Assembly (NCBI GenBank): GCA_038373885.1
Contig: JAWZYV010012358.1
Location: forward strand, 186,001-250,000
Length of the DNA stretch: 64,000 nucleotides
Reading direction: 5' to 3'
Origin: Cheiracanthium punctorium
Lineage: Eukaryota > Arthropoda > Arachnida > Araneae > Cheiracanthiidae
In this document: positions 37,495 through 47,520 of the stretch, piece after piece
Numbering within the stretch: the first letter of the stretch is position 1
Layout of the letters: every line of letters starts with the position of its first letter
Made by a program: the position numbers and the translations under genes
The notes under the pieces: model-generated
Databases searched by the model: none
Seen by the model: only the letters and a program-made list of their open reading frames with translations
What the model was told of the DNA's origin: nothing

Positions 37495-40073
37495 ATATTC
37501 ATTTTTTTAGGGACATTATCAACAATTGGTATAACACCTTTATCATAAATTAACTGAGGATTACTGTCAAGAGTTTCAGTATTATTTTCAAAGTTCTCCC
37601 TAGATAAATAGTCAGCAAGTACATTTTTAGATCCAGCAATGTGCTGAAAACTAAATGAATATTCTGACAACTCAAGTAACCACCTTGTGATTATGTCAGC
37701 TGGGTTGGTAGTCTTTTTATATTTTTTCAAAGGAGCACTATCAGAAAGAATTATGAAATGTCTATTATACAAATAATATTTAAAGGCATTAACAGATTTA
37801 TATATAGCCATTAGTTCCAACTTAAGAGCAGGATACTTTTGCTCAGCTTTATTTAACAATTTGGAAAAATAAGCAACTGGAAGTAGTTTATTATCATACA
37901 TTTGTAAAAGACAAGCACTTATAGAAATGTTGGAAGCATCAGTATTTAAATAAAAAGTCTTATTCCAGTCAGGAAGTCTTACCATAGGTTCAGAGAAAAA
38001 TATTTGTTGCATCTTTTGAAAATTTTGTTCATGTGTAGAAGTCCAAACAAATTTAGCTTTAGGAGTAGTTAATTGAATCAAAGGTTGAGATAACTCAGAA
38101 AATGCAGGAATTAAGTGTTTGTAAAAAGTTGCCAAACCAATAAAGCGTTTTAATTGTTTTTTTGTTGTAGGAGTTGGAAAAGAAACAACTTTTGCAATGT
38201 TACATTGAATAGGCTTGATAAAATGATTTTCAATATGAAAACCCAAATAGTTTGTTGATGTTTTATGAAAAGAACATTTAGTAGGAGCAAGTGTCAAATT
38301 ATATTTACATAAAACTTTTAAAACTTTTTCAAGTTTATGTACAGTGTCTTCAAAAGAATGCGATCCTATAATAAGATCATCCTGATATGCGAAAATTCCA
38401 TCTGAGTTAACCTCGTCTAGTAAAAGATCCATAAGAGCCTGAAAAGTTGAGGCAGCGGATTTCAAACCGAAAACCATTCTTTTATATTTAAATGAGCCAA
38501 ACTGAGAAGTGAAAGTTAATTTATCTTGTAAATCTTTTGGTAAATCTATTTGATGATAAGCCTGTTGTAAATCTAAACTGGTGAAAAATTTATATGTTGA
38601 TAGATTAGCAATAATTGTCTGAATTTTAGGTAAAGGATATGATGAACCTTGTATGACAGAATTTAACATACGCAAATCAAGGGCTAACCTATACTTCTGT
38701 TTGCCAGAAGAGTCAGGCTTTTTCTTTACTAAAATTACAGGACATGCCCATTCAGAACAGTTACGTTCAATTATACCTGCATTCAGTAATTGGTCTATTT
38801 GCTCTTTAGCTTCACTTTGAAGAGCCTGAGGAATTGGAAATGGCAAAGTTTTTATTGGAAAATCATTAGTAAAGTTCAACACAGGAATAACTCTGTCAGT
38901 GTGTCCTAAAGTAGACATATCTTTTGAAAAAGCAGCAAAATTGCTTAGTAATAAACTACTTAATTCACTTTGTTCATTACATTCCAAATGTTCTAAGTCA
39001 AAATCAGATGAAGTTAATTGCTGTTTTCTTTTATTAAGCACTTCTGATGAAGGCTGTATTAAATTACACATTTGAAAATTCTCAGAATCATCGGTTAGGT
39101 CTCTTTCTTTAACTTCATCAATATCATAAATATTACCGATCTTGGTATTCTTATTTAAATGAATTTTCTGTTCAGATACATTATGAATAAATATAGAAAA
39201 TTTTTGAGAGCACTTGTTACCATTTTTGTTTTGATTAAAGTGTTCATTTAAATAACAAGCCTCATAAGAAATGTAATTTTCAGCATCATTTGGTGAAAAA
39301 AGAAAATATTCAGTGCTAGACTTATTATCACAACAAACCTGAGCATAAATATGCTCATCCGATTCTAAAATGACCTTTTGACATAGATAAACAGAATTGT
39401 CATTTACTTTAATTGAATTAGGACCTTTTTCATTATTATCAGTTGCACACACATGCATATTGCTAGAGTCTTTATTATTTAGAAAATATACCTTTAAATC
39501 ATTAACCATAAGACAAGAATTTTTCATATCAATTGAAATATTGTTTTCTCTTAAAAAAGGAAAACCCAAAATACCATCAAAATGTTCATTAACTGGAATG
39601 TCAACAATATAGAAGCAGTGGTGAAAAAACATTGATTTAATTTTAAAGGTTAATTTAATACAAGCAGAGAATTTTATTTTTGAATTAATTGTAGATATAG
39701 TGACTGAAGAAGCCAGGTGTTTGTAATTGATTTTAGATTTAATTTCATTAAAAACATCCCTTGTAAGCAAAGAAATAGAACTACCAGTATCAATCAAGAA
39801 TTTAAGTTTTTGTTTATTCACCATCACTTCAATTATTGGTAATAAATTACAATCATTGTTCACATTTGCAATAAAATATTCATTTCGTTTTTCATCTTCA
39901 AAAAAATTATCAGTCTGTACATATTTAGATTCAGCAATGGTAACAGGTACAATAGTCTGAGTCGAACAAGAACGAACTCTACGCTCATTAGACACTTTTG
40001 GTAAATTTTTAGACAAAATTGGGAAATTGTCTGGTGTATGTATGAAAGAACGAGATGTGTTCCCACCAGTCAA
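37491..40073 (-). CDS. pol: Pol: aspartic protease, reverse transcriptase, RNase H (Ty3/Gypsy)
   Basis: The 860-codon frame has, in order: retropepsin-like protease with LIDTGSS (D95-G97) and the second-lobe ILG patch (about 168-170); reverse transcriptase with SLDLQQAYHQI (D501), KRMVFGLKSA and the YQDD box (563-566); and RNase H with TDAS (D712), E753 and D778. There is no stop inside it. The frame extends upstream without a stop into the end of gag, -1 relative to gag, so it is most likely made as a Gag-Pol fusion by frameshifting and not from its own start codon. It ends at TGA just after an A7 run, beyond which integrase continues in another frame. All catalytic acids I checked are present. 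Confidence 0.95.
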   Translation of the reverse strand: MTGGNTSRSFIHTPDNFPILSKNLPKVSNERRVRSCSTQTIVPVTIAESKYVQTDNFFEDEKRNEYFIANVNNDCNLLPIIEVMVNKQKLKFLIDTGSSISLLTRDVFNEIKSKINYKHLASSVTISTINSKIKFSACIKLTFKIKSMFFHHCFYIVDIPVNEHFDGILGFPFLRENNISIDMKNSCLMVNDLKVYFLNNKDSSNMHVCATDNNEKGPNSIKVNDNSVYLCQKVILESDEHIYAQVCCDNKSSTEYFLFSPNDAENYISYEACYLNEHFNQNKNGNKCSQKFSIFIHNVSEQKIHLNKNTKIGNIYDIDEVKERDLTDDSENFQMCNLIQPSSEVLNKRKQQLTSSDFDLEHLECNEQSELSSLLLSNFAAFSKDMSTLGHTDRVIPVLNFTNDFPIKTLPFPIPQALQSEAKEQIDQLLNAGIIERNCSEWACPVILVKKKPDSSGKQKYRLALDLRMLNSVIQGSSYPLPKIQTIIANLSTYKFFTSLDLQQAYHQIDLPKDLQDKLTFTSQFGSFKYKRMVFGLKSAASTFQALMDLLLDEVNSDGIFAYQDDLIIGSHSFEDTVHKLEKVLKVLCKYNLTLAPTKCSFHKTSTNYLGFHIENHFIKPIQCNIAKVVSFPTPTTKKQLKRFIGLATFYKHLIPAFSELSQPLIQLTTPKAKFVWTSTHEQNFQKMQQIFFSEPMVRLPDWNKTFYLNTDASNISISACLLQMYDNKLLPVAYFSKLLNKAEQKYPALKLELMAIYKSVNAFKYYLYNRHFIILSDSAPLKKYKKTTNPADIITRWLLELSEYSFSFQHIAGSKNVLADYLSRENFENNTETLDSNPQLIYDKGVIPIVDNVPKKMNM

Positions 40074-40087
40074 ATCACACCTCGAAA

Positions 40088-41017
40088 TTAGTTTAAATTA
40101 CAGTCATTAGAAAAATTTCTTCCTGAATTTCGGAAGTTGGGTCGACGACCAAAATTATTATTTTGTGGAGTATTGTGCAAAACTTTAAATTTTCTACACT
40201 GGCGTGCAGAATGATGTCTGCCGGAGCACAATTGGCAGATAATACTACTTTGACCTCTATTTCTGTCATAATTTTGAAAAACTGTATTTCTGTTTTTAAA
40301 CTGTGTATTATGAGGTCTACGTTGTTGGAAAAAATTCCGTTGCTCAGAAGCAGAAGCAGAAGCAGAAGCATTACGATTGGTGTCAGCAGAACCAGAAGTA
40401 GAATTTTTAAAAGTCAAATCATTAATTTTTGAGGATAATTCTTCAATTTTTTTAGAAATAGCAAACACTGGGGCTTTTTGTTGATTAGCCAAAACAAGTG
40501 ATTCAGATTGTGTAATATTTTGTAATTGCTGGGCACGCACAACAGCTTTAGAATAGTCAGTTATGTTATCCTCCAAAATTTTAACTCTAATGTTAGATGG
40601 CAAAGCCGATATCAATTTAACATATTTAATATCATCAAGAGCTTGAGAATCTTTAATTTTATATACCTTAGAAACCAAAACATTTAATCGATGAACAAAA
40701 GCAGTTACAGAGTTAAAATCTTCAAATTTCAAATTATTAAGCTCGGTTACTGGAGCTAGAATTTCATTATTACAAAAATATTTTTCAAATTCTAATTTAA
40801 TTACATCAAAATCTCTCGCTTTATTTACAACCTCATTTTCAATAAAAAACTGTAATGCTGGACCAATTAGTTTAGTCTTGAAATACAAAATAGTTTTTTC
40901 TTCTGACCATTTGTTTAAAGATGCTAAGTCTTCCAATATACCAAAGAAATGTTTTAATTCTACGGCATTACCATCAAATGATGGAATATTAACAGAAAAA
41001 TCAGAAATTTTAGACAT
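40088..41017 (-). CDS. gag: Gag polyprotein with one CCHC zinc knuckle (Ty3/Gypsy)
   Basis: A 309-codon frame starts at a proper ATG (MSKISDFSVNIPSFDG). The first 170 residues resemble the capsid-like retrotransposon Gag domain (FFIENE, FEKYF, LKFEDFNSVTAFVHRLN). A low-complexity ASASASAS stretch (217-224) is encoded by an AGAAGC microsatellite. A single perfect CX2CX4HX4C zinc knuckle (C261, C264, H269, C274) is the nucleic-acid-binding part of nucleocapsid. The protein assembles the virus-like particle and packages element RNA. The stop codon directly follows a TTTAAAC heptamer. The leader between the 5' LTR and this start is about 630 bp. Confidence 0.93.
   Translation of the reverse strand: MSKISDFSVNIPSFDGNAVELKHFFGILEDLASLNKWSEEKTILYFKTKLIGPALQFFIENEVVNKARDFDVIKLEFEKYFCNNEILAPVTELNNLKFEDFNSVTAFVHRLNVLVSKVYKIKDSQALDDIKYVKLISALPSNIRVKILEDNITDYSKAVVRAQQLQNITQSESLVLANQQKAPVFAISKKIEELSSKINDLTFKNSTSGSADTNRNASASASASEQRNFFQQRRPHNTQFKNRNTVFQNYDRNRGQSSIICQLCSGRHHSARQCRKFKVLHNTPQNNNFGRRPNFRNSGRNFSNDCNLN
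40091..40097 (-). promoter_or_regulatory. Probable -1 ribosomal frameshift site (T TTA AAC) at the gag end
   Basis: On the minus strand the last two gag codons and the preceding base form T TTA AAC, a classical X-XXY-YYZ slippery heptamer, immediately followed by the gag TAA. Slipping back one base enters the pol frame, which is open from there. This fits production of Gag-Pol at a low ratio to Gag. Whether a downstream pseudoknot or hairpin exists was not determined. Confidence 0.75.
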
Positions 41018-41645
41018 TCTACAATAATAAAAATAAATGACTTACCTACAAAAATGACATAAAACACACAAAACGCAAAAATTATCCTCTTATGAATGAA
41101 AACCAAAACATTTATCCTTGTGACACACATAAAAGTTCCGAATCCATTATAAAAACACACATAATTCTGAACACTACATACGTCTCACGGTTTCCGCTAG
41201 AGTTGACTCAGAAGTATCGGCGAAATACAGGAAACATAGGACTTCGGGCACAACTAACACGGTAGCGAAAAAAAAAACGCAGGGCCGCGAAACCAGAAGC
41301 GCGAGGCGAAACCAGAAGAGCATCGTAACACCGGAACGGTCACTACGGAAAATGTAGACACGGAGAACAATACTAGTCTATGCCTTTCGATTTCGTCATA
41401 CACACCGCTGGCTAGTAGGCACAGATATCAGAACGAGGAACAGCAAATTCTTTTCGGTCGCACACCGCCGGGTAATCAAAATTCCGATGACATGGAGACG
41501 GGAGAGTCCACAGAACATTTGTTTTGCTTAAGTAGGAACAGTTTTTTTTGTGCATTCTTATTTGGCAAAAGGAAACTCCGACAGCCGGTGATGTGCCGGA
41601 AACAACTACTCGTGGAAACGAGCTGGTCATGACGCACCAAGTTTA
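41018..41645 (-). other. 5' leader of the Gypsy element with candidate primer binding site
   Basis: Reading from the 5' LTR end on the minus strand, six bases precede TGGTGCGTCATGACCAGC (about 41622-41639). It starts with TGG, as a tRNA primer-binding site should, complementary to a tRNA ending in CCA. I could not match it to a specific tRNA. The leader also holds a 72-codon frame at 41412-41630 that I do not consider a gene. Confidence 0.5.
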
Positions 41646-42394
41646 TATGAGGGAGTTGTCGGAGGTCGATTAAGAGAAACGTTCCCTCGGCCGCTCACAT
41701 GACGTATAGTGTACAAAAGGTATTTGAGAAAAACTGACGGACAAATGGAATACACAAGAAAGCTGCACTTTATTGTAGGTATCTTCACAAAAACAGGTAT
41801 TAAAGAAACAAGTTCAATTACGCACCGCACATTGCTTCATAAAAAATAACACCAGGAACATATCTAATTGTTCCGGCCACACGGCATGCCGGAGTTCCAT
41901 AAAAAAAAGAACACAACCTCCTCTTACGGAGAGCAATCCAGAAGTCCTTTTAAATCTTTCTACAAAAAACTGCCAGCCCTCTACAGGTTGGCGAGTAAAA
42001 TATGAGCACTCATAAGCCACTGCCCCACGTGACAACCACCGTCCGGTAGGCGTAAACAATATAAAAATTTGAAACAAACGGATTAAATGATTAATGCCAA
42101 TACAGAAGTGCCAGAATTTGGCGGATGCCAATACGAAAGGCTACAACCCTGTGAGAAAACACCGACGGAGACCGGGAGGCGCTAAGAACTAACACAGCAT
42201 ATGCTAAAGCGAAATTAATTTAGAAGGGAAACCCCGAAAAAATCACAGACATAGCGTCGCGAAAGAAAGAATATTTTATCGAGCCGAAAAAACAAAGTGG
42301 AGAGAGATTAATACGGAATACGTAATTTTGATTTAGAAAGACGAAACATAGGAACATTATTTTAAGACGCGAAAAATATGTGAACTTCGTCACA
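41646..42394 (-). repeat. 5' LTR of the Gypsy element
   Basis: It is the same length (749 bp) and nearly the same sequence as 34102-34850. In transcript sense it carries the promoter and begins TGTGACGAAG. The host sequence TCATC resumes at 42395, matching 34097-34101. Confidence 0.9.
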
Positions 42395-42395
42395 T

Positions 42396-42960
42396 CATCC
42401 TGGTTTGAAATAAAGATAATCTCGGGAGCTACTCATGGAGCACGGAATGATGAAAAGAAGTTCATTCTTCCCAGAAGATTTTAAGTCAATCATTCATGAA
42501 GTTATTCAGAGGAACTCTTATTTTGCTCATTCTTAAAATATTCTGTTGGCAATTCTGTTTGATGAATGGTCACATATTCGAGAACTAGACCTAAGAAGAA
42601 TATTGAAAGCAAGAGAAACTGACTGGAAGGGAAAAATACGCTGATTTGATCTTCTAAATATACATTTCGAAGGAGAGGAGTATTTTCAGATGATTCACTG
42701 GGACAACCCTTTGGATCCACAAGCTACCACGAACCTCAGTGACGAAGACGTAGCAAGTATGATCAGTAACGGTTCAGAATTTGAAATAGAGAAGGTCCCT
42801 TCTATTCTCAAGCAGTAGAAAGTCATGTAAGACTTCTAACGCAAGCATCATTGGTGACATATGGAGCAAAAGCCAGAGATGGATACATTCGTTGTGGAAT
42901 AAAATGACGAAAGGAACTACCAAAGTCCATTATTTTGCTCGGCATGTGGACTCCAAAATT
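42396..42960 (+). pseudogene. Uncharacterised transposon protein, 3' part (decayed)
   Basis: Directly after the Gypsy element the same protein resumes with WFEIK, then, with stops and frame changes, FVLPR-like and NIHFEGEEYFQMIHW, NLSDEDVASMISNGSEFEIE, SQAVESHVRLLTQASLVTYG, KARDGYIRCGIK and RKELPKS. These are the C-terminal blocks of the same unnamed family. Removing the retrotransposon and one copy of the target duplication brings the two halves together. Stops outside the insertion show that decay was not caused by the Gypsy element alone. Confidence 0.6.
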
Positions 42961-43470
42961 GAAGACTGATTAAAGTAGTGTTTTATTAGTCAATAATACT
43001 CGAAAGGTAAATTTGGTATCATTTCCTTTTCTGTATTAGTGTGTTTTCTAAATATTAATTGCCTTTAAAAATGAAATAATGTGCAAATATTTAATAGCTA
43101 TGTATTCCAAATATACCCCAAAACGTATGACGCTCGGTTGCAAGTTAGTGACTTTTTTTTCTTATTTTTTGTTTGTTTGTTAACGAAAATAAAACATTGC
43201 CGTAATTTTTCCTTTTTTAGTAGTTAGAACTGCTTTTGAGTCAGAAAATTAAGTTATTCTAAACATTAAAATTAAATTTTAAAAAATTGATTTTTTTACT
43301 TTTTACGTTAAGATTCCTTTCTTTGAGCCCAATGTGGAACGTGAAGACAATCAGTGAATGGACTAGAATTTATTTTTCTGTGACTTTTTTGCCAAACAGC
43401 ACCATTTGTTGAGTCAGGAAATATTAAAATAAAAAAAAAAAATTTTTGCCATTTTCACTACACCGTACTA

Positions 43471-44124
43471 TACAGTATACCAATAAATGCTAATTTGTTA
43501 CCAAATTAAAATGAAATAAATCGTAGTTGTAGAAATTAAAAGACTTTTATTTCAAAGAATGCGTATTTTCAAGTTACTTATCTCATTCTTTTTTATAAAG
43601 TTTTACATCAAAGTTCCAAGATATTTTTACGAGACTTTTCCGTGATTTTATGTTTGTTTATGAAAGGTCATCTAGTTCCAAATTCCGTTATTGCATCAGG
43701 CAAATATGACAGTTGTGCAGACTCATCTTCATTGGCATGAACATTATCCTCTGCTTCTTCGACATTATTTTCCTTTTTTGCATAATCTCACATTTCTCCC
43801 ATGCTTAAAAAACTGCATTTAGCAGCGTTTTGATTAATGGAAATGTAATTACTAAATTTCATACGATACACATTCTATCTACATGCAGCCACTCTTCATC
43901 TGCATAATCATCAGTCTAAACGTCTCCTGTATTCACTTTGACTTTCAATTTCATGTCTGTCAGGTGAAAAAATTTAGGACGCAGGAAAAGAGATTTTTGA
44001 CGAATGATGCATTCGGGTTTCATAAACGTTATTTGAATCCAATTTGTACACTAGACCAGAGAAATAAAACAATCAATACGGGAAAACGATGAATGCTGGA
44101 ATGATAGATCGGGGTTTTACTGTA
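43471..44124 (-). pseudogene. Possible tail of a second Tigger-like element
   Basis: The right edge, read inward on the minus strand from 44122, is CAGTAAAACCCCGATCTATC next to TA, a form typical of Tigger-like termini. Further in on the minus strand are DDYADEEWLHVD (about 43880-43915) and, in another frame, ENNVEEAEDNVHANEDESAQ ending at a stop near 43665. Acidic C-terminal segments of this kind are common in Tigger transposases. No catalytic domain or left terminus is found. Confidence 0.4.
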
Positions 44125-45798
44125 CCTAATAGAAAACATTGATGTTGTTTTAAAAAGGTAGAAACACACACACACACACAAAATTAAAAAATGCAAGTGT
44201 ATTTTTAAAATATATTCTTGTTTTATATTAGGTATTGAAGAGTTCAAAATCATGTGATTTGCAGGTACTAAAATAAACTGTTCAATAACTGTGAATTTTA
44301 TCTTCTGTCTATATCTTTATATGTTTTTAAAATCAAAATTACTTCAAAAATCAAACTTTTTTCGTATGTAACTATTTCGCTTAGCCAAAATTAATGAGAG
44401 TAATAATAAAAAAATCTGGCATGTACGTGAGTTTTAAAATGTAAGTTCTAGACTAGACGGCATTTTCAAAATTCTTATATTATGAGACACAGGGGGCTAA
44501 ACTGTTCTATCCACATATTCCCAGTGATCTAAAAATATATACAAGTAAAATCAGGAATCCATGCAATTCTTGATCTGAAATACAATATTTCAAACATTTT
44601 AAATATCGTTCTCCAAGTAAGGTAGACATGAACGGGGGAAGTATGTTTCTCTTTCTTGTAAAAAAAGGAAAAGATAAAATTCATTTAAAATGTAACAAAT
44701 ATGAATCCTATGTTTAAACTTAGTTTATTTCTGATTAAATCTAGTTGAAAATTTATTTATTACAGTTTTACTTTCAAAATAACATTGCTTTCCTATCTAT
44801 TACATATTCCATATCTTTTTCTTAGATTTTTGTCTACAAACAATAGTAATTTCAGCTTAAATTCTTTAATCGAACCTGACATCTTAAAATTGTATTAAGT
44901 GTATATTTCTAATATTAAAATATAACATACAATATTGCTGATTTTTTCATATAATGCAATTTTCTTTTTAAACGTTACCAGATATAAACTTCGAATGCAT
45001 AAAACTATTCGTACCATAAGAAGTATCTATCCAAGTTAGGGTTGCTCGTAAAAATATATGTTACAGTTTTATTGGAGCGGAATAACAGAATTTAGCTATC
45101 ACACGAATCTTTATGAGGTACTTTCTGCACTTATGTTATTTACATGCACTTCTTCACTCATGTGGCCTATAATCGGTGACTCTCATGTATCAAGTAGCAT
45201 CTTGTTCATACTTTGACTATCATTTCGATATTAACTAAAGTTAACTGTTCAAAGACGGCATTTTATTAAGCATAAAACGTGTAATATTACGTACAAGTTA
45301 GTTCTACTTTTCTTGTAATAATACTCAACATTAATTCCTGACTTTTCATACATGCGATCAGGAATAGCGATAAAATAAGATCTATAGTTCCGATTAGTCA
45401 AAAAAATAAACAAATTAAGAAACTCAGCTCATCAGCCATCTTTATTATGCTGTAAAATTCCGCTGCATGTTGTTTTATTTCTATCGATTGATCCACAATA
45501 TTGGAAGTGCTTCGCTTCTACGTATATTATGTTCTACGTGTTTTATGAAGAAAGAAATTAAAAGATAATATTCGACACTAATCTTGTGGATAAAACTTGA
45601 AATGTTACATGATGAAAGGGTAAAAAACTATACAAAAAGACTCCCAATTAAAATAAATATTTAGCAAAACTTATGTATAGTATTTTTTAAGTAAAATGTA
45701 TTTTTATGAGTCAGAGTGAGCAGTAATATTATTTTTTTATGTTTTAAAATTTGTTGTGCAATTACAGCGAGTTCAGAAAAAAATGACTATATTTAATA
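44125..45798. other. AT-rich DNA, no gene recognised
   Basis: A CA microsatellite lies at 44164-44180. No exon or repeat end seen otherwise. Confidence 0.4.
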
Positions 45799-47097
45799 CT
45801 AGCTGAAGTACCAGTCCTCGACGGGTTAGTGAATGAAAATTTCCAAAAAGCAAGAACTTTCGTCAGCATTGTAGGAGTAAACAGAATGGATGTAGTATGT
45901 TGCCAAAGTAAAGAAAGCGAAGTTATAATTTTCATGTATTGTTAAAATATTACAGGTTAGAGTGTAACTAAGTAATATCATTTCATTCGCTTTAGTCGTA
46001 ATTATGTGATGTGCGAACGAATATTTAAGCATATTGAAATAATTTTCGCAAAATATTAAAATTTAATCAACATTTTTGAAAAATTTGAAGCCTAGAATTT
46101 AAGTTGAGTGACAACCTATCATGTCACCCAAATTCGTTTCATTCCCTGCAGTCTTTAATTCGTGATGCTGGAACAAATTTTCAGCATTTTAAAACGATTT
46201 TCGAAAAATCTCAAAATGTAAGCAAAATACTTTTAAAATTCAACGCCTATAAATTAAGATTAGCAACTACCTATCATATCACTCAATTTCGTATCATTCG
46301 TATTAGTCGTATCATTCGTATTAGTAAAATTTCAAAATCTAATCAAGATTTTTTTTTAATTCGACGCCTATGTTTTAAGTTGAGTGACCACCTATCATGA
46401 CACCTAATTTCATATCATTCGCTTCAGTCGTTTATACGTGATGCTTGAACACAAATTTACGCAGTTTGAAAGGATTTTCGCAAAATCTCAAAATCCAATC
46501 AAGATTTTTTAAAAATTGGACGCCTATGTTTTAAGTTGAGTGACCACCTATCATGACACCCAATTTAGTATCATTCGCTTCAGTCGTTTTTGCGTGATGC
46601 TTGAACACAAATTTACGCAGTTTGAAACGATTTTCGCAAAATCTCAAAATCCAATCAAGATTTTTTAAAAATTGGACGCCTATGTTTTAAGTTGAGTGAC
46701 CACCTATCATGACACCCAATTTAGTATCATTCGCTTCAGTCGTTTTTGCGTGATGCTTGAACACAAATTTACCCAGTTTGAAACGATTTTCGCAAAATCT
46801 GAAAATCTAATCAAGATTTTTTTAAAATTCGACGCCTATGTTTTAAGTTGAGTGACCACCTATCATGACACCAAATTTCATATCATTCGCTTCAGTCGTT
46901 TTTACGTGATGCTTAAACAAAAAAAGCGTCACGGACAGAATGACAGAATGACAGAAGGACAGAATGACAGAATGACAGACAGACAAACTTTTTTTGAGGG
47001 TCGCATCGGATTCCAGGGTGCTTGAAACGGATAGAAATCGCAAAATTGTTGAATTCCAAGAAATGTACAGACAAAAGTCTAATTTTATTTATATAGA
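45799..47097 (-). mobile_element. Non-autonomous Helitron with 156-bp internal tandem repeats, copy 1
   Basis: Read on the minus strand, the element starts TCTATATAAATAAAATTAG (from 47097) and ends with a hairpin (GACGGGT-type stem, one mismatch here) followed by ACTTCAG and CTAG (45802-45799). It sits between A and T, as Helitrons do. The body is made of about six units of a 155-157-bp repeat, the clear units starting near 46371, 46528, 46683 and 46839, plus two diverged ones. Next to the 5' end is a GACAGAATG microsatellite (46930-46985). It encodes no Rep/helicase, so it depends on another element. Confidence 0.85.
46930..46985 (+). repeat. GACAGAATG microsatellite inside the Helitron
   Basis: The 9-bp word GACAGAATG is repeated about six times with one variant. 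The second Helitron has only about two units at the same place (59178-59205). Confidence 0.9.
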
Positions 47098-47520
47098 TTG
47101 ACAATAAGCCACTTTGGAAATTCTTGGATGTAGAGCAGTGGATTTCTAGTGATGTTGGAAGTTGAATATCATCGGAAATCCAGCACTTTGACATGATAGT
47201 AAAATCATGAGCAAATTGTCACAGACAAGTTACGTTCTCACTTCTATTTGATGTGATAAATTGATTACAAATGTGACTACTCACTGAGTGAAATTCACGC
47301 ACCTTTACGAGTTACTAGAAAATGTAATTAAGCGAATATGATTTTTGAGTAAAATACAGATGATAACATTAAAGATAACTATACACTTGGTCTTCAGTGC
47401 GATGGCTGATTCCCATAGCCTGTGTTACAGCCTCTCTCAGGGCCTTATTATCGCATGGGAAATCGGGACATTACCCTGGGCCACGGCAAAAAAGGGCCCC
47501 CAACTTCAAATATTCTTTTT
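47098..47520. other. Unassigned DNA between Helitron and repeat block
   Basis: Slightly GC-richer around 47390-47500 but no recognisable product or terminus. Confidence 0.35.

Larger units (their letters stand above)
34102..42394 (-). mobile_element. Ty3/Gypsy LTR retrotransposon, nearly full length, minus strand
   Basis: Two LTRs of about 749 bp enclose gag, pol (protease, RT, RNase H) and integrase on the minus strand, in the Ty3/Gypsy order with integrase last. The 5-bp word TCATC flanks the element (34097-34101 and 42395-42399), a target duplication in the middle of the transposon gene. Total length is about 8.3 kb. There is no env-like frame in the 1.3 kb between integrase and the 3' LTR. 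Pol is broken in at least two places, so this copy is probably inactive, but the close LTR match suggests recent insertion. Confidence 0.92.
32525..43470 (+). mobile_element. DNA transposon of about 2.6 kb encoding an uncharacterised protein, split by a Gypsy element
   Basis: The left terminus is CAGTAGGGTGGATCGAAAA (32525). The right terminus read inward from 43470 is TAGTACGGTGTAGTGAAAA. The pairing continues inward: CCTGAGTCATTATATGGTGC on the left against CCTGACTCAACAAATGGTGC on the right. TA flanks both ends. Subtracting the Gypsy insertion leaves about 2650 bp with one interrupted gene in the middle, the expected layout of an autonomous DNA transposon. Its left end directly abuts the right end of the pogo-type relic (TATA at 32521-32524). 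The superfamily is not assigned. Confidence 0.6.

Noticed and set aside
39397..39960. Plus-strand frames opposite pol
   Set aside because: Antisense shadows of the protease region.
46104..46400. 98-codon frame, with a near copy at 57851-58084
   Set aside because: Both lie in the Helitron's tandem repeats and encode only repeat-derived peptide; no protein-like constraint.
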